This document shows positions 9,169 to 18,287 of a DNA stretch of 64,000 bases, in pieces. Source of the DNA: Cellulomonas sp. ES6 (GTDB lineage: Bacteria; Actinomycetota; Actinomycetes; Actinomycetales; Cellulomonadaceae); contig NZ_CP125655.1 of assembly GCF_030053835.1 (NCBI RefSeq), forward strand, positions 186,001 through 250,000, given 5' to 3'. How positions within the stretch are numbered: the first letter of the stretch is position 1; every line of letters begins with the position of its first letter. A model generated the notes under the pieces. It did not search any database and was not told the DNA's origin. It saw only the letters and a list, made by a program, of their open reading frames with translations. The position numbers and the translations under genes are program-made.

Positions 9169-11001
9169 GTGCTGCGCACCCACACCGCCGGCTCGCTGCG
9201 GGCCGAGCACATCGGCACCACCGTCACCCTGACCGGGTGGGTGGACCGCCGCCGTGATCACGGTGGGGTCGCGTTCGTGGACCTGCGCGACGCGTCGGGC
9301 ATCGCCCAGGTCGTCATCCGCGACGAGGCCGTCGCGCACGGGCTGCGCTCGGAGTACGTCCTGCAGGTCACCGGAGAGGTCGGCCGCCGCCCGGAGGGCA
9401 ACGAGAACGCCCACCTGGCCACCGGTGAGGTCGAGGTCGTCGCCGCGCAGGTCGTCGTCCTCAACGAGTCCGCGCCGCTGCCGTTCCAGGTGTCGTCGTC
9501 CCTCGACGAGCCGGTGGGCGAGGAGGCGCGCCTGCGCTACCGCTACCTCGACCTGCGCCGGCCGGAGCCGGCCCGGGCGATGCGGCTGCGCGCGAAGGCC
9601 AACCAGGCCGCCCGGCGCGTCCTGGACGCCCACGACTTCGTCGAGGTCGAGACCCCCACGCTGACGCGGTCGACGCCGGAGGGCGCCCGCGACTTCGTCG
9701 TGCCCGCCCGCCTGGCGCCGGGCTCCTGGTACGCGCTCCCGCAGTCGCCGCAGCTGTTCAAGCAGCTCCTCATGGTCGGCGGTCTGGAGCGGTACTACCA
9801 GCTCGCGCGCTGCTACCGCGACGAGGACTTCCGCGCCGACCGGCAGCCGGAGTTCACGCAGCTCGACGTCGAGATGTCGTTCGTCGACCAGGAGGACGTG
9901 ATCGCGCTCGGCGAGCAGATCCTCGTCGCGCTGTGGGACCTCATCGGCTACCGGATCCCGACGCCCATCGCCCGCATGACCTACGCGGAGGCGATGGCGC
10001 GGTACGGCACCGACAAGCCGGACCTGCGGTTCGGGCTCGAGCTGGTGGAGCTGACCGGGTTCTTCGCCGACACCCCGTTCCGGGTGTTCCAGGCCCCGTA
10101 CGTCGGCGCCGTCGTCCAGCCCGGCGGTGCGTCGACGCCGCGGCGCGGGTTCGACGCCTGGCAGGAGTGGGCGAAGCAGCGCGGGGCGAAGGGCCTGGCG
10201 TACGTCACGGTGGCCGAGGACGGCACGCTCGCCGGGCCGGTCGCCAAGAACATCTCCGAGGCGGAGCGCGCCGGGCTCGTCGAGGCCGTCGGGGCGCAGC
10301 CGGGCGACGCGGTGTTCTTCGCCGCCGGCCGCCCCTCGGAGGCCCGCGCGCTGCTCGGTGCGGCACGCCTCGAGATCGGCCGCCGCGGCGGGCTGGTCGA
10401 CGAGTCGCAGTGGTCGTTCGTGTGGGTCGTGGACGCCCCGCTGTTCAAGCCGACCGGCGAGGACGACGACGTGGCGGTCGGCGAGGGCGCCTGGACGGCG
10501 GTGCACCACGCGTTCACGTCGCCGACGCCCGAGTGGATCGACCGCTTCGAGGAGGACCCGGGCCAGGCGCTCGCCTACGCCTACGACATCGTCTGCAACG
10601 GCAACGAGATCGGTGGCGGCTCGATCCGTATCCACCGCCGCGACGTCCAGGAGCGCGTGTTCGCGGTCATGGGCATCGGCGAGGAGGAGGCGCGCGAGAA
10701 GTTCGGCTGGCTGCTGGACGCGTTCCAGTTCGGCGCCCCGCCGCACGGCGGGATCGCGCTCGGCTGGGACCGGGTGGTCGCGCTGCTGACCGGGGCCGAG
10801 TCGATCCGCGACGTCATCGCGTTCCCCAAGTCGGGCGGCGGCTACGACCCGCTCACGGGTGCGCCTGCGCCGATCACGGAGCAGCAGCGCAAGGAGGCGG
10901 GGGTCGACGCCCGCCCGAAGCGGCCCGCCGCCGCGCAGCAGGGTGCCGACGCGGAGGCCGGCGCGCAGGACGGGGCCGCCGCGGCGACCGCCTCGGCGTG
11001 A
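9169..11001 (+). CDS. aspS: Aspartyl-tRNA synthetase
   Basis: Charges tRNA-Asp (or tRNA-Asx); 610 residues, class II, bacterial type. It has an N-terminal OB-fold anticodon domain ([20 protein letters not shown]), motif 2 RCYRDEDFR at about 214, a GAD insertion domain and motif 3 [10 protein letters not shown] at about 527. The last 30 or so residues are an Ala/Gln/Gly-rich tail. The GTG at 9169 was chosen because GAGAGGA lies 6 nt upstream and the protein then begins at the conserved domain. The stop overlaps the next gene by 4 bases. Confidence 0.96.
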   Translation: MLRTHTAGSLRAEHIGTTVTLTGWVDRRRDHGGVAFVDLRDASGIAQVVIRDEAVAHGLRSEYVLQVTGEVGRRPEGNENAHLATGEVEVVAAQVVVLNESAPLPFQVSSSLDEPVGEEARLRYRYLDLRRPEPARAMRLRAKANQAARRVLDAHDFVEVETPTLTRSTPEGARDFVVPARLAPGSWYALPQSPQLFKQLLMVGGLERYYQLARCYRDEDFRADRQPEFTQLDVEMSFVDQEDVIALGEQILVALWDLIGYRIPTPIARMTYAEAMARYGTDKPDLRFGLELVELTGFFADTPFRVFQAPYVGAVVQPGGASTPRRGFDAWQEWAKQRGAKGLAYVTVAEDGTLAGPVAKNISEAERAGLVEAVGAQPGDAVFFAAGRPSEARALLGAARLEIGRRGGLVDESQWSFVWVVDAPLFKPTGEDDDVAVGEGAWTAVHHAFTSPTPEWIDRFEEDPGQALAYAYDIVCNGNEIGGGSIRIHRRDVQERVFAVMGIGEEEAREKFGWLLDAFQFGAPPHGGIALGWDRVVALLTGAESIRDVIAFPKSGGGYDPLTGAPAPITEQQRKEAGVDARPKRPAAAQQGADAEAGAQDGAAAATASA

Positions 11002-11798
11002 CGGCGGACGTCGGGGCCCCTGCGACGCTCCCGGCGCCTTGGGCCGACGACCCGTTCCTGCTCGACGACCGACCCCTGTGGTCGCCCGAGCGCGTGGTCG
11101 CGCGTGACGGCGCGCTGCTCCTCGTGCAGCGCGCCGTCGCGGCGTCCGGCGCACCGGGGACGCGCACGAGCCTGATCGTGCTCGGGCCGGCCGGCCCGGC
11201 GTCGGACCTGCTGCGCGACCACGATGACGCCACGCACGCCGTCGCGTGGGTCGACACGGCGGCGCTCGGGATGCTGCGACCCGCCGAGGTGGCCCGGCTC
11301 GGCCTGCTCCCCGCACGCACGGGCTGGGAGTGGATGGTCACGGAGCAGGCGCCCCCGGCCGTCACCGGGGAGGTGGCGGTGCGCGAGCTCGACCCCGTCG
11401 CCGACGCGGACGCGATCCGCGCGTGCCTCGCGGCCGCGAACCCGACCACGGACGCTGACCCGGCGGGCCCGGGCGAACGGTGGTGGGGGAGCGGTGCCCC
11501 CGACGGCACGCTGGCGGGCGTCATCGGGTCCGGACCGCGCGCGGGTCGCGGTGGCCGGCGCGCCGGTGAGCCCGGATCCGCCGGGTCCGCCCATCTGCAC
11601 GGCCTGGGTGTCCGCCCCGGCGACCGCGGGCGCGGCCTCGGTGCTGCCCTGACCGCCGCCGCGACGCGCGCGCTGCTCGCCGACGGCGCGGACTGGGTGT
11701 CCCTGGGTATGTGGGACGACAACGACGGCGCCCGGCGCATCTACCACCGCCTCGGCCTGCGTACGGTCCACCGCATGACCACCCTCCGCCACCCCTGA
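10998..11798 (+). CDS. GNAT-family N-acetyltransferase
   Basis: 266 residues. The C-terminal half is a GNAT domain with the strand HLHGLGVRP, the acetyl-CoA loop RGRGLGA and the terminal signature [14 protein letters not shown]. The N-terminal 130 residues have no clear match. GNAT enzymes move acetyl groups from acetyl-CoA to amines or proteins; the substrate is unknown. GTG at 10998 overlaps the aspS stop (GTGA), so it is co-translated with aspS. Confidence 0.82.
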   Translation: MTADVGAPATLPAPWADDPFLLDDRPLWSPERVVARDGALLLVQRAVAASGAPGTRTSLIVLGPAGPASDLLRDHDDATHAVAWVDTAALGMLRPAEVARLGLLPARTGWEWMVTEQAPPAVTGEVAVRELDPVADADAIRACLAAANPTTDADPAGPGERWWGSGAPDGTLAGVIGSGPRAGRGGRRAGEPGSAGSAHLHGLGVRPGDRGRGLGAALTAAATRALLADGADWVSLGMWDDNDGARRIYHRLGLRTVHRMTTLRHP

Positions 11799-12162
11799 CC
11801 CCTCACCTCCCCGCGCGCACCCCGCCCCGCCGCGACCGTTCGGAGCCTCCGAAGCGCCATCGTGGTGACCCCCGGACCACCTCGATGGCACGTGGGAGCC
11901 TCCGACGGGTGCCGGCGGGCGGGGGGTGGTGCAGCGGACCAGTCAGGGCCGGGATCGGGTCCGCTCCACTCAGTCGTCGCCCACCGCCGAGGCGAACCGG
12001 CACCCAGTAGTGGGGCGACAGCACTCAGTCGGCACTCAACGAGGTCGGGATCGTCCGGATGGGTGCTCGCATCCGGGAGAGGCTTCCGGGGCGCGCCGCT
12101 CGATGCGCGTTCCACGAGGACGGCGGGGTCCCCTCGGCGTCCACCTCGACTCGGAGGCTCTC
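11799..12162. other. 364-bp noncoding stretch with short repeats
   Basis: No convincing gene. It holds: a palindrome TTCGGAGCCTCCGAA at 11839-11853; an imperfect hairpin at 11856-11889 (7 bp, one mismatch, 4 bp) that may end the aspS/GNAT transcript; an 11-bp direct repeat GGAGCCTCCGA at 11842-11852 and 11895-11905 that brackets this hairpin; and a second direct repeat CACTCAGTCG at 11967-11976 and 12022-12031 with a partial copy at 12033-12038. The last group lies upstream of the secreted-protein gene and may bear on its regulation. GGAGG at 12153-12157 is that gene's ribosome site. Confidence 0.6.
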
Positions 12163-12471
12163 ATGCGCACCACGGTTCGTGCCCTGCCGGCCGCTGTTCT
12201 CGCGGCCGGTCTCGTCGTGCTCAGCAGCCCGGCGGCGTCAGCGGCGAGCTCGGCCTGGACGAAGGTGGGCTCGTGCACCCTCCACACCGTCCGCGACGTG
12301 AGCGTCGCGGTGATCTCGAGCTCATCGAAGGTCACCGCCGACGACGGTGATGCGTCCGGCTCTGTCGGACTGTCGGCCAAGACCGCCACGACGACACCGT
12401 CCGCCGTGTTCGCGGCGACGTCGATCACCATCACCGGCAGGTCCATGACGCACTACAAGGTGTGGCACTGA
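12163..12471 (+). CDS. Small secreted protein, first gene of an ABC-transporter module
   Basis: 102 residues with a textbook Sec signal peptide: basic start MRTT, a hydrophobic core and the cleavage site SAASA near residue 28. The mature part of about 74 residues is rich in Ser/Thr/Ala, has one Cys (KVGSCTL) and ends SMTHYKVWH. ATG with GGAGG 5 nt upstream. I recognise no family. The layout (signal peptide, early Trp, aromatic C-terminus, next to an ABC exporter) recalls lactococcin-972-like bacteriocins, but I see no decisive motif. Four further genes follow with overlaps. Confidence 0.7.
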   Translation: MRTTVRALPAAVLAAGLVVLSSPAASAASSAWTKVGSCTLHTVRDVSVAVISSSSKVTADDGDASGSVGLSAKTATTTPSAVFAATSITITGRSMTHYKVWH

Positions 12472-13142
12472 GCCCGCCGGCCGGTGGCACGTCCCGCCGG
12501 CCGGCGTCGCGTGCCCGCGCGCACGTGGCGGCGTCGGAGGGGGCGACCCGGGGCCGGCTCGTGGCTGTCCTGGTCGGTCTTCTCGTGGCGACCGGCGCCT
12601 GCGCCCCCACCGAGGCCGAAGGTCCTGACGGCTCGGTCGTCTTCGCACAGGTTCTCGCACAGGCGGAGGCATCGACGTCCGCGTCGGACGCCCAGATCTC
12701 GGCTCTACGCGAGGGCGCGGAGACCGGGCGGATCTCCCTGGAGGTGGTCCGCGAGGCCGCGAGGCGCGCCGTCGCGTGTCTCGCGGAGCTCGGGCTGGAT
12801 GCGGAGTACGACGAGCGGTCGCTCGCCTACGGGCTCGTGGTCCCGGGATACGTCGTCAGGCACGCGCCGGGTGCCGACGTCGACCGGGACGTCGCGACGT
12901 GCGATGAGCGTGAGTTCGGCTGGGTCAACGAGCTCTACCAGGTGCAGCCGTCTTCGGTCGAGGCGTCCGAGCGGTACCTCGAGCAGCAGGCGCCCGTGAT
13001 CCGGGCCTGCCTCGACCGGAACGACGTGCGGACCGGGCGGGATCCGTCCGGTCCCGACCTCGCGAGGGCGGCTTCCGAGGCGCTCCAGGCATCGGACGGC
13101 CGGATCGACTGCCTGGCCGAGGCCGGTGTCGACGCGTGGTGA
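12462..13142 (+). CDS. Probable lipoprotein or secreted protein of the module
   Basis: 226 residues from the GTG at 12462, which overlaps the previous gene by 10 bases. A GTG at 12525 would give 205 residues and a more usual 25-residue signal (RLVAVLVGLLVATGAC); neither start has a good ribosome site. The Cys after the hydrophobic stretch is a possible lipid anchor, although TGAC is a poor lipobox. The mature part is acidic and helical with four spaced cysteines (AVACLAEL, VATCDE, IRACLD, IDCLAE), suggesting two disulfides. Function unknown; probably an extracytoplasmic partner of the adjacent transporter. Confidence 0.65.
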   Translation: MALSPPAGGTSRRPASRARAHVAASEGATRGRLVAVLVGLLVATGACAPTEAEGPDGSVVFAQVLAQAEASTSASDAQISALREGAETGRISLEVVREAARRAVACLAELGLDAEYDERSLAYGLVVPGYVVRHAPGADVDRDVATCDEREFGWVNELYQVQPSSVEASERYLEQQAPVIRACLDRNDVRTGRDPSGPDLARAASEALQASDGRIDCLAEAGVDAW

Positions 13143-14149
13143 GGAACGGGTCGCGTCTCCGCGTCGTCGCGGTGGCTCTCGTCCTCGCTGCGCCGCTCGT
13201 GATCGGTGGTGGGCTCGCGCTCCTCGCGCTGGCTCGCTCGCCGCTGCAGTCGGACGTGCCCGCCGCGCCGCTCGTCGGCCAGGTGCAGCCGGTGGCGCGT
13301 CCGGCGTCCGAGACCGTCACGGCGACGTGGGTCGCGCCCGTGGAGCGGGTCGTCGCCGCGCAGTCGGAGGGAACGGTGACAGGCTTGGCGATCGAGCCCG
13401 GCCGGCCGATCGCGGCCGGCGACGTGGTGGTGCGCGTCGACGGGCTTCCCGTGATCGCGTTCGCTGCCCCGGCACCGCTCTATCGGGACGTCGTCGAGGG
13501 GATGGAGGGCGACGACGTGCGGTCGGTGCAGGCGGTCCTCGTGGACCGCGGGCTGCTCGACCGGGTGGATGGGCTGGCAGGCCCGGCGACGGCCGACGCG
13601 ATCGAGCGCTGGAACGCGTCGTACGGTCTGCCCCACGGGCGCACGTTCGCGCGGTCCTCCGTCATCTGGATCCCGGAGGGCGCGACCGTGCCCGTGGACG
13701 TCTCGATCGAGGTCGGCGACCTGCTGCAGCCTCCGACGCCGATCTACCGGGCTGTCCTGGACCCGGAGCGGGTCGACGTCGACATCGAGGGGGATCCGGC
13801 CCGACGGACGGTCTCGCTCGCAGACGCGACCGTCCCCCTGCCTCCCGGGCAGTCCGCGATCTCGGACCCGGAGGACGTCGCAGCGATCCGCGTCGTGATG
13901 GCAGATCAGGACACGGCTGCTGTGGTGGTGACGACAGCCGGGTCACACGAGGTCGGCGGGGTCCCCGCCTCGGCCGTCCTCACGGACGACGCCGGCAACG
14001 CGTGCGTGCTCACCGACCTCGACGGCGGGTCGGTGCGCATCGACCCCCTGGGCGGGTCGCTCGGCATGGTGGAGGTGGATGCCCGGCTGATCGGGACCCC
14101 GCTCGTCATCAACCCTCGTGAGGCGGGTGTGGGGGAGACGTGCGGCTGA
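13136..14149 (+). CDS. Peptidoglycan-binding membrane adaptor of an ABC transporter
   Basis: 337 residues. An N-terminal membrane anchor (VVAVALVLAAPLVIGGGLALL) is followed by a biotinyl-lipoyl-like segment (SEGTVTGLAIEPGRPIAAGD), a peptidoglycan-binding-like helical domain (DDVRSVQAVLVDRGLLDRVDG), then a beta-rich HlyD-like part. This combination is typical of actinobacterial adaptors paired with MacB-type ABC transporters, likely linking the permease to the cell wall. The GTG at 13136 or 13139 overlaps the preceding stop. The ATPase gene starts inside its last 10 bases. Confidence 0.75.
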   Translation: MVRNGSRLRVVAVALVLAAPLVIGGGLALLALARSPLQSDVPAAPLVGQVQPVARPASETVTATWVAPVERVVAAQSEGTVTGLAIEPGRPIAAGDVVVRVDGLPVIAFAAPAPLYRDVVEGMEGDDVRSVQAVLVDRGLLDRVDGLAGPATADAIERWNASYGLPHGRTFARSSVIWIPEGATVPVDVSIEVGDLLQPPTPIYRAVLDPERVDVDIEGDPARRTVSLADATVPLPPGQSAISDPEDVAAIRVVMADQDTAAVVVTTAGSHEVGGVPASAVLTDDAGNACVLTDLDGGSVRIDPLGGSLGMVEVDARLIGTPLVINPREAGVGETCG

Positions 14150-14781
14150 CCGTCGACGGACTCCGCTACACCCCTCCCGGGGCCGCGTGGCCGGTGCTGG
14201 CAGGGACCACGTGCAGCCTCGAGGACGGCGAGACGTTGGCAGTCGTCGGACCGTCCGGGTCGGGGAAGACCACCTTCGTGTCCATCCTGGGTGGGTTGCT
14301 CGCGCCAGCAGGGGGCACTGTCGCGTGGCGGGACAGCGGCGGTGTCCGGGACCCGCGCGAGGTCACGACGTGGGTGCTGCAGACGGTCTCGTTGCTCCCG
14401 GAGCGGTCCGTGCTCGACAACGTGATGCTCGGCGCCTTCCTGGACGGGGCAGGGCGCGCGGAGGCCCGCGGCCTCGCCGGGGAGGCGCTCGACTCGATGG
14501 GGCTCGCGAACCGCGCCGACGACCGCGCGTCGGTGCTGTCGGGTGGCGAGGCCCAGAGGGTGGCCATCGCGAGGGCGTTGGCCTCGGCAAGGCCGGTGCT
14601 GCTGGCGGACGAGCCGACGGGTCAGCTCGACTCGAGGACGACCGACCTGGTGCTCGACGCCATGTTCGCCGTGGCGGCACGCACGATCGTCCTCGTGACG
14701 CACGACGAGCGGGCGGCTCGCCGCTGCGACCGGGTGCTCCGGCTGGACGGTCGCCGGCCGTCGCCGCCGCCGGCATCATGA
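14140..14781 (+). CDS. ABC transporter ATP-binding protein, MacB/LolD type
   Basis: 213 residues with Walker A GPSGSGKTT, a Q-loop near WVLQTVSLLPE, signature LSGGEAQR, Walker B VLLADEPTG and the switch His in VTHDE. LolD/MacB-type ATPases drive mechanotransmission by FtsX-like permeases and do not pump through a channel. The GTG at 14140 overlaps the adaptor gene by 10 bases, and its stop overlaps the permease ATG (ATGA), so adaptor, ATPase and permease are almost certainly made together. Confidence 0.9.
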   Translation: MRLTVDGLRYTPPGAAWPVLAGTTCSLEDGETLAVVGPSGSGKTTFVSILGGLLAPAGGTVAWRDSGGVRDPREVTTWVLQTVSLLPERSVLDNVMLGAFLDGAGRAEARGLAGEALDSMGLANRADDRASVLSGGEAQRVAIARALASARPVLLADEPTGQLDSRTTDLVLDAMFAVAARTIVLVTHDERAARRCDRVLRLDGRRPSPPPAS

Positions 14782-15893
14782 CGGACGTGCGACGACGCCA
14801 GGTCTGGCCGTCGGCCCTGGCGTTCGCGGAAGGGGCGGAGAACGCCAGGTCCGGTCGGTGGGCCTCGGTCGTCGTTGCGCTCGCGGTCGCCGGCGTCCTC
14901 GGGGCCGCGGCGTTGTCGAACGTCCTCGACGTCGGGCGCCTGGTGCGCGCCGAGGCGGAGTGGGCGGCCGCCGGGGCGTTCGTCCTCGTGGCTGAGCCCG
15001 GCCGAGCGGAGGGCGGGACGATCGACGCGCCACGGTGCGACCGGTTGTCCGCCCTGGAGGGGGTCGACGGTGCCTTCGCGGTATCAGGTGTCCGGGGGGC
15101 GCTGGGTCTCGCGGCCGAGCCGGGCATCAGGGCCACGCAGATCATCGTGTCACCGGGGATCTTCGACTTCCTCGACCTCGCCCCGGTCGCGGGACACGGG
15201 GCCCTGGCGACGGACGAGGTGCTCATCCCCCTGGGGCTGGGCGACGGCGACGAGGTGGTGCTCGTGGAGGAGCCGTCGGAGTACCGCGGCGTCGCGGTGG
15301 GGACCCGCCGGGTGGACTCCGCCGTGCTCGGCCGTGACCTCGACGGCGCGTGGGTCGTCGCCGATCCCACGGAGCGCGACGCCACGCAGTGCTACGTCCG
15401 CAGCGACGCCGGCCACGTCGAGGCCGTCGCGGGCTACCTCCCGCTCGCGCTGGGTTCCGAGGCGAGCGGCCCGGTCGTCGTGCGACCGCGACTGCAGGAG
15501 AGCGCGCACGGCCTGGGCTTCGCGGGCTCGTACGCGACCAGGGAGCTCGGGACGGCGTGGCTCGGCGCGGCCGTGGTCCTCGGCGGGATGGTGGCGCTCG
15601 TCCGGTGGACGCGGCGCGCGCGGCTGGCTGTGTACGTGACGTACGGCGTCCACCGGCGTGCTCTCGTCGTGCTCCAGCTCTCGGAGTGGCTCGTGCTCTC
15701 GGTCCCCGCGGCGGTGTGGGCCTGGGGCGTGGTGACCTGCGTCGGAATCGCGCTCGGCACGGACGTCGCCGTCGTGGCAGCCCAGGGTGCCGGTCACATG
15801 GTGGCCGGCTGGGCGTGCGCCACCCTCCTCGTCCTGGCGATCTCGCTGATCCCGGTCCGATCCCTCGTCGAGACGCTGAAGGACCGCTCGTAG
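14778..15893 (+). CDS. FtsX/MacB-like ABC permease
   Basis: 371 residues. One membrane segment near residues 30-50 (VVVALAVAGVLGAAAL), a large extracytoplasmic domain of about 200 residues, then three C-terminal segments (LGAAVVLGGMVALV, WLVLSVPAAVWAWGV, ACATLLVLAISLIPV). This 1+3 topology is the MacB/FtsX fold. With the adaptor and ATPase it should form a tripartite machine acting on something at or outside the membrane, perhaps the small secreted protein. No dedicated terminator is seen; the convergent MMPL gene ends 41 bp downstream. Confidence 0.8.
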   Translation: MTDVRRRQVWPSALAFAEGAENARSGRWASVVVALAVAGVLGAAALSNVLDVGRLVRAEAEWAAAGAFVLVAEPGRAEGGTIDAPRCDRLSALEGVDGAFAVSGVRGALGLAAEPGIRATQIIVSPGIFDFLDLAPVAGHGALATDEVLIPLGLGDGDEVVLVEEPSEYRGVAVGTRRVDSAVLGRDLDGAWVVADPTERDATQCYVRSDAGHVEAVAGYLPLALGSEASGPVVVRPRLQESAHGLGFAGSYATRELGTAWLGAAVVLGGMVALVRWTRRARLAVYVTYGVHRRALVVLQLSEWLVLSVPAAVWAWGVVTCVGIALGTDVAVVAAQGAGHMVAGWACATLLVLAISLIPVRSLVETLKDRS

Positions 15894-15933
15894 CCGGTCG
15901 CCGCGCGCAGGTGTCGCGGGCCTGCCCCGGGTG

Positions 15934-18183
15934 TCAGTGCGTGATCGCCAGGCGGGCGTGGAGGCGGCGCAGGGGGGCCGGGGCCCACCAGTTCAGGTCG
16001 CCGAGAACCGTCATCGTGGCCGGGACGAGCAGCAGCCGCACCAGCGTCGCGTCGATCAGCACGGCCACCGCCAGCGAGAAGCCGACCTCCTTGATGACCA
16101 GCAGCTCGCCGGCGACGAACCCGGCGAACACGGCCACGATGATCGCCGCGGCGGACGTGATGACCCGCCCGGACCGCTGCAGGCCGAGGCGGACGGACTC
16201 GTCGTTGCTCGCGCCGGCGTCGTGCAGCTCCTTGATGCGCGAGAGCAGGAACACCTCGTAGTCCATCGCGAGGCCGAACGCGAAGGCGATGACGAGCGCG
16301 AGGACGTACGTCTCGATGCCGCCGGTGGACTCGAAGCCCAGCAGGCCGGACAGGTGCCCGTCCTGGAACACCCAGACCAGCACGCCGAGCGACGCGCACA
16401 GCGACACGGCGTTGGTGAGCAGCGCCTTGACCGGCACGAGCAGCGATCCGGTCATGAGGAACAGCAGGACCAGCGTCGCGAGCGCCACCACCCCGAGCGC
16501 CCAGGGGGCGCGGTCGAACAGGGCGTCGGTGAAGTCGATCTGGTTGGCCGCCTGCCCGCCGACCCACGCGTCGAACGGCAGGTCCAGGTCGCGCAGCCCG
16601 TGCACGACCTCCTGGGCGACGGCGCCGCCGGGGTCGGTGCTGTCGGGGCGCACCCCGATGACGACCACGGAGTCGCGCACCGCGGGCGGGTCGACGGAGG
16701 CGACGCCGTCGAGCGCCTCGATCTCCGGGACGGCCGCGACGGCGTCGGCCTCGCCGGTCTGCGCGACCAGCACCACGGACGGCGAGGACGACGCCGGGTA
16801 CTGCTCCGCGAGCACGCGCACGAACTCGCGCTGGGGGCTGGACATCGGCAGCAGCTGCGTCGTGGAGTTGCGGAGCTCGACGTGCAGCAGCGGGGACGCG
16901 AGCACGAGCAGCACGGCCAGCGAGCCGCCCATCACCCACCAGGGTCGGCGCTGCACGCGCCCGGCGAGGCGGGAGAACGTCCCCTCCTCGGACGCGACGT
17001 CGGCGGTGCGGGCCAGGACGCTCCGCACGCCCGGCACCCGGGCGAGCACGCTCGGGCGGGCGAGGCGGCGCCCCGCGAGCACGAGGAGCGCGGGCACCAG
17101 GGTGAGGGCGGTGGCGACCGCGAACACGATCACGGCCACGGACCCGGCGCCGAACGCCCGCAGGATGTCCTGCCGGAACACCAGGAGCCCCGCGATCGAC
17201 ACCCCGACGGTCAGCGCGGAGAACGCGACCGTGCGCCCGGCGGTGCCCATCGTCGTGACCAGGGCGGTGACGACGGCCCCGTCCCCGCGTCGGCGGCGCG
17301 CGGAGCGTCCCTCGTCGTCGCCGAGCGCCCGGCCCAGCTCCTCGCGGAACCGGGACACGATGAGCAGGCCGTAGTCGATGGAGAGGCCGAGCCCGAGCAC
17401 GGTGACCACGTTGACGACCGACGACTCGAGGTCGTCCATCAGGTACGACAGGCCGACGAGCGCACCCAGGCCGCCCGCGATGGACGCGACGGCGCCGACG
17501 ATCGGCATGGCGGCGGCGAGGAACCCGCCGAACACCAGCACCATGATCAGCAGCGCCACCGGCAGCGCGATCGCCTCGCCCGTGGTGAGGTCCCGCTCGA
17601 CCTGGTCGGTGATGGCCGAGACGATCAGGGAGGTCCCGCCGACCAGGCCGGTGGCGCCGGGGGCGACGTCGTCGAGCGCGGCCGGCACCTCGCGCAGCCG
17701 CTGCTCGACGTCGTGCAGGGCCGCGTCCTGGGTGTCGCCCGCCAGGCCGGGGTCGAGCTCGACGACCACGAGGAACCCGTCGCCGTCGGTGGCCAGCAGC
17801 GGCGCGGCCGCGGGGTTCTCGACCCCGTCCGGCAGCACGAACGGGTCGATGACCGAGACCACGCCCGGTACGTCCGCGACCTCGGCGCGCGCGGGCTCCA
17901 GGGCGTCCGCGAGGCCCTCCGTCGCGGGGTCGACCCCCTGCACGACGAGCGTCAGCGACGCGCCGGAGGTGTCCGACTCCGCGAGGAGCTCGGTCGCCCG
18001 GGCGCTGTCGGAGCCCGGCACCACCGGCTCGCCGGTCGTGAGCCGGTCGAAGAGGTTCTGGCCCCCGACGCCGACCAGCGCCAGCAGCGCGCAGGCGACG
18101 GCGACGACCGCCCAGACGGCGAGCGTCAGGCGGGGGTGGCGGGCGACGGTGCGCCCCAGGCTCTCGAACACGCAGGTCAGCAT
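15934..18183 (-). CDS. MMPL/RND-family membrane transporter
   Basis: 749 residues with a duplicated RND layout: an N-terminal helix, a large extracytoplasmic loop, a block of five helices with GLGLSIDYGLLIVSRF, a second loop, and a second block with FAFGLAMDYEVFLLSRI. The Asp-Tyr pairs in the fourth helix of each block are the proton-relay residues of this family. MMPL proteins export lipids, peptides or drugs using the proton gradient; the substrate is not evident. ATG start at 18183, divergent from rarA with 104 bp between them. Confidence 0.88.
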   Translation of the reverse strand: MLTCVFESLGRTVARHPRLTLAVWAVVAVACALLALVGVGGQNLFDRLTTGEPVVPGSDSARATELLAESDTSGASLTLVVQGVDPATEGLADALEPARAEVADVPGVVSVIDPFVLPDGVENPAAAPLLATDGDGFLVVVELDPGLAGDTQDAALHDVEQRLREVPAALDDVAPGATGLVGGTSLIVSAITDQVERDLTTGEAIALPVALLIMVLVFGGFLAAAMPIVGAVASIAGGLGALVGLSYLMDDLESSVVNVVTVLGLGLSIDYGLLIVSRFREELGRALGDDEGRSARRRRGDGAVVTALVTTMGTAGRTVAFSALTVGVSIAGLLVFRQDILRAFGAGSVAVIVFAVATALTLVPALLVLAGRRLARPSVLARVPGVRSVLARTADVASEEGTFSRLAGRVQRRPWWVMGGSLAVLLVLASPLLHVELRNSTTQLLPMSSPQREFVRVLAEQYPASSSPSVVLVAQTGEADAVAAVPEIEALDGVASVDPPAVRDSVVVIGVRPDSTDPGGAVAQEVVHGLRDLDLPFDAWVGGQAANQIDFTDALFDRAPWALGVVALATLVLLFLMTGSLLVPVKALLTNAVSLCASLGVLVWVFQDGHLSGLLGFESTGGIETYVLALVIAFAFGLAMDYEVFLLSRIKELHDAGASNDESVRLGLQRSGRVITSAAAIIVAVFAGFVAGELLVIKEVGFSLAVAVLIDATLVRLLLVPATMTVLGDLNWWAPAPLRRLHARLAITH

Positions 18184-18275
18184 CGCAGGCCGGACGGTGC
18201 TCGCGCATCACGGGTGGCGGCGGGGTCGCCGGGTGCGCGCGGGAGCCGCGGTGCCGGGTTGTGGGCGCGGCTGCG

Positions 18276-18281
18276 TAGGCT
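18276..18281 (+). promoter_or_regulatory. rarA -10 box TAGGCT, leaderless layout
   Basis: TAGGCT, then exactly 6 nt, then the ATG at 18288. Transcription should begin at or next to the start codon; no ribosome site is present. Confidence 0.55.
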
Positions 18282-18287
18282 CGCCGC

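Noticed and set aside
12163..12471. Naming the small secreted protein a lactococcin-972 bacteriocin
   Set aside because: Only the general layout fits; the characteristic motifs are not evident, so it is left unnamed.
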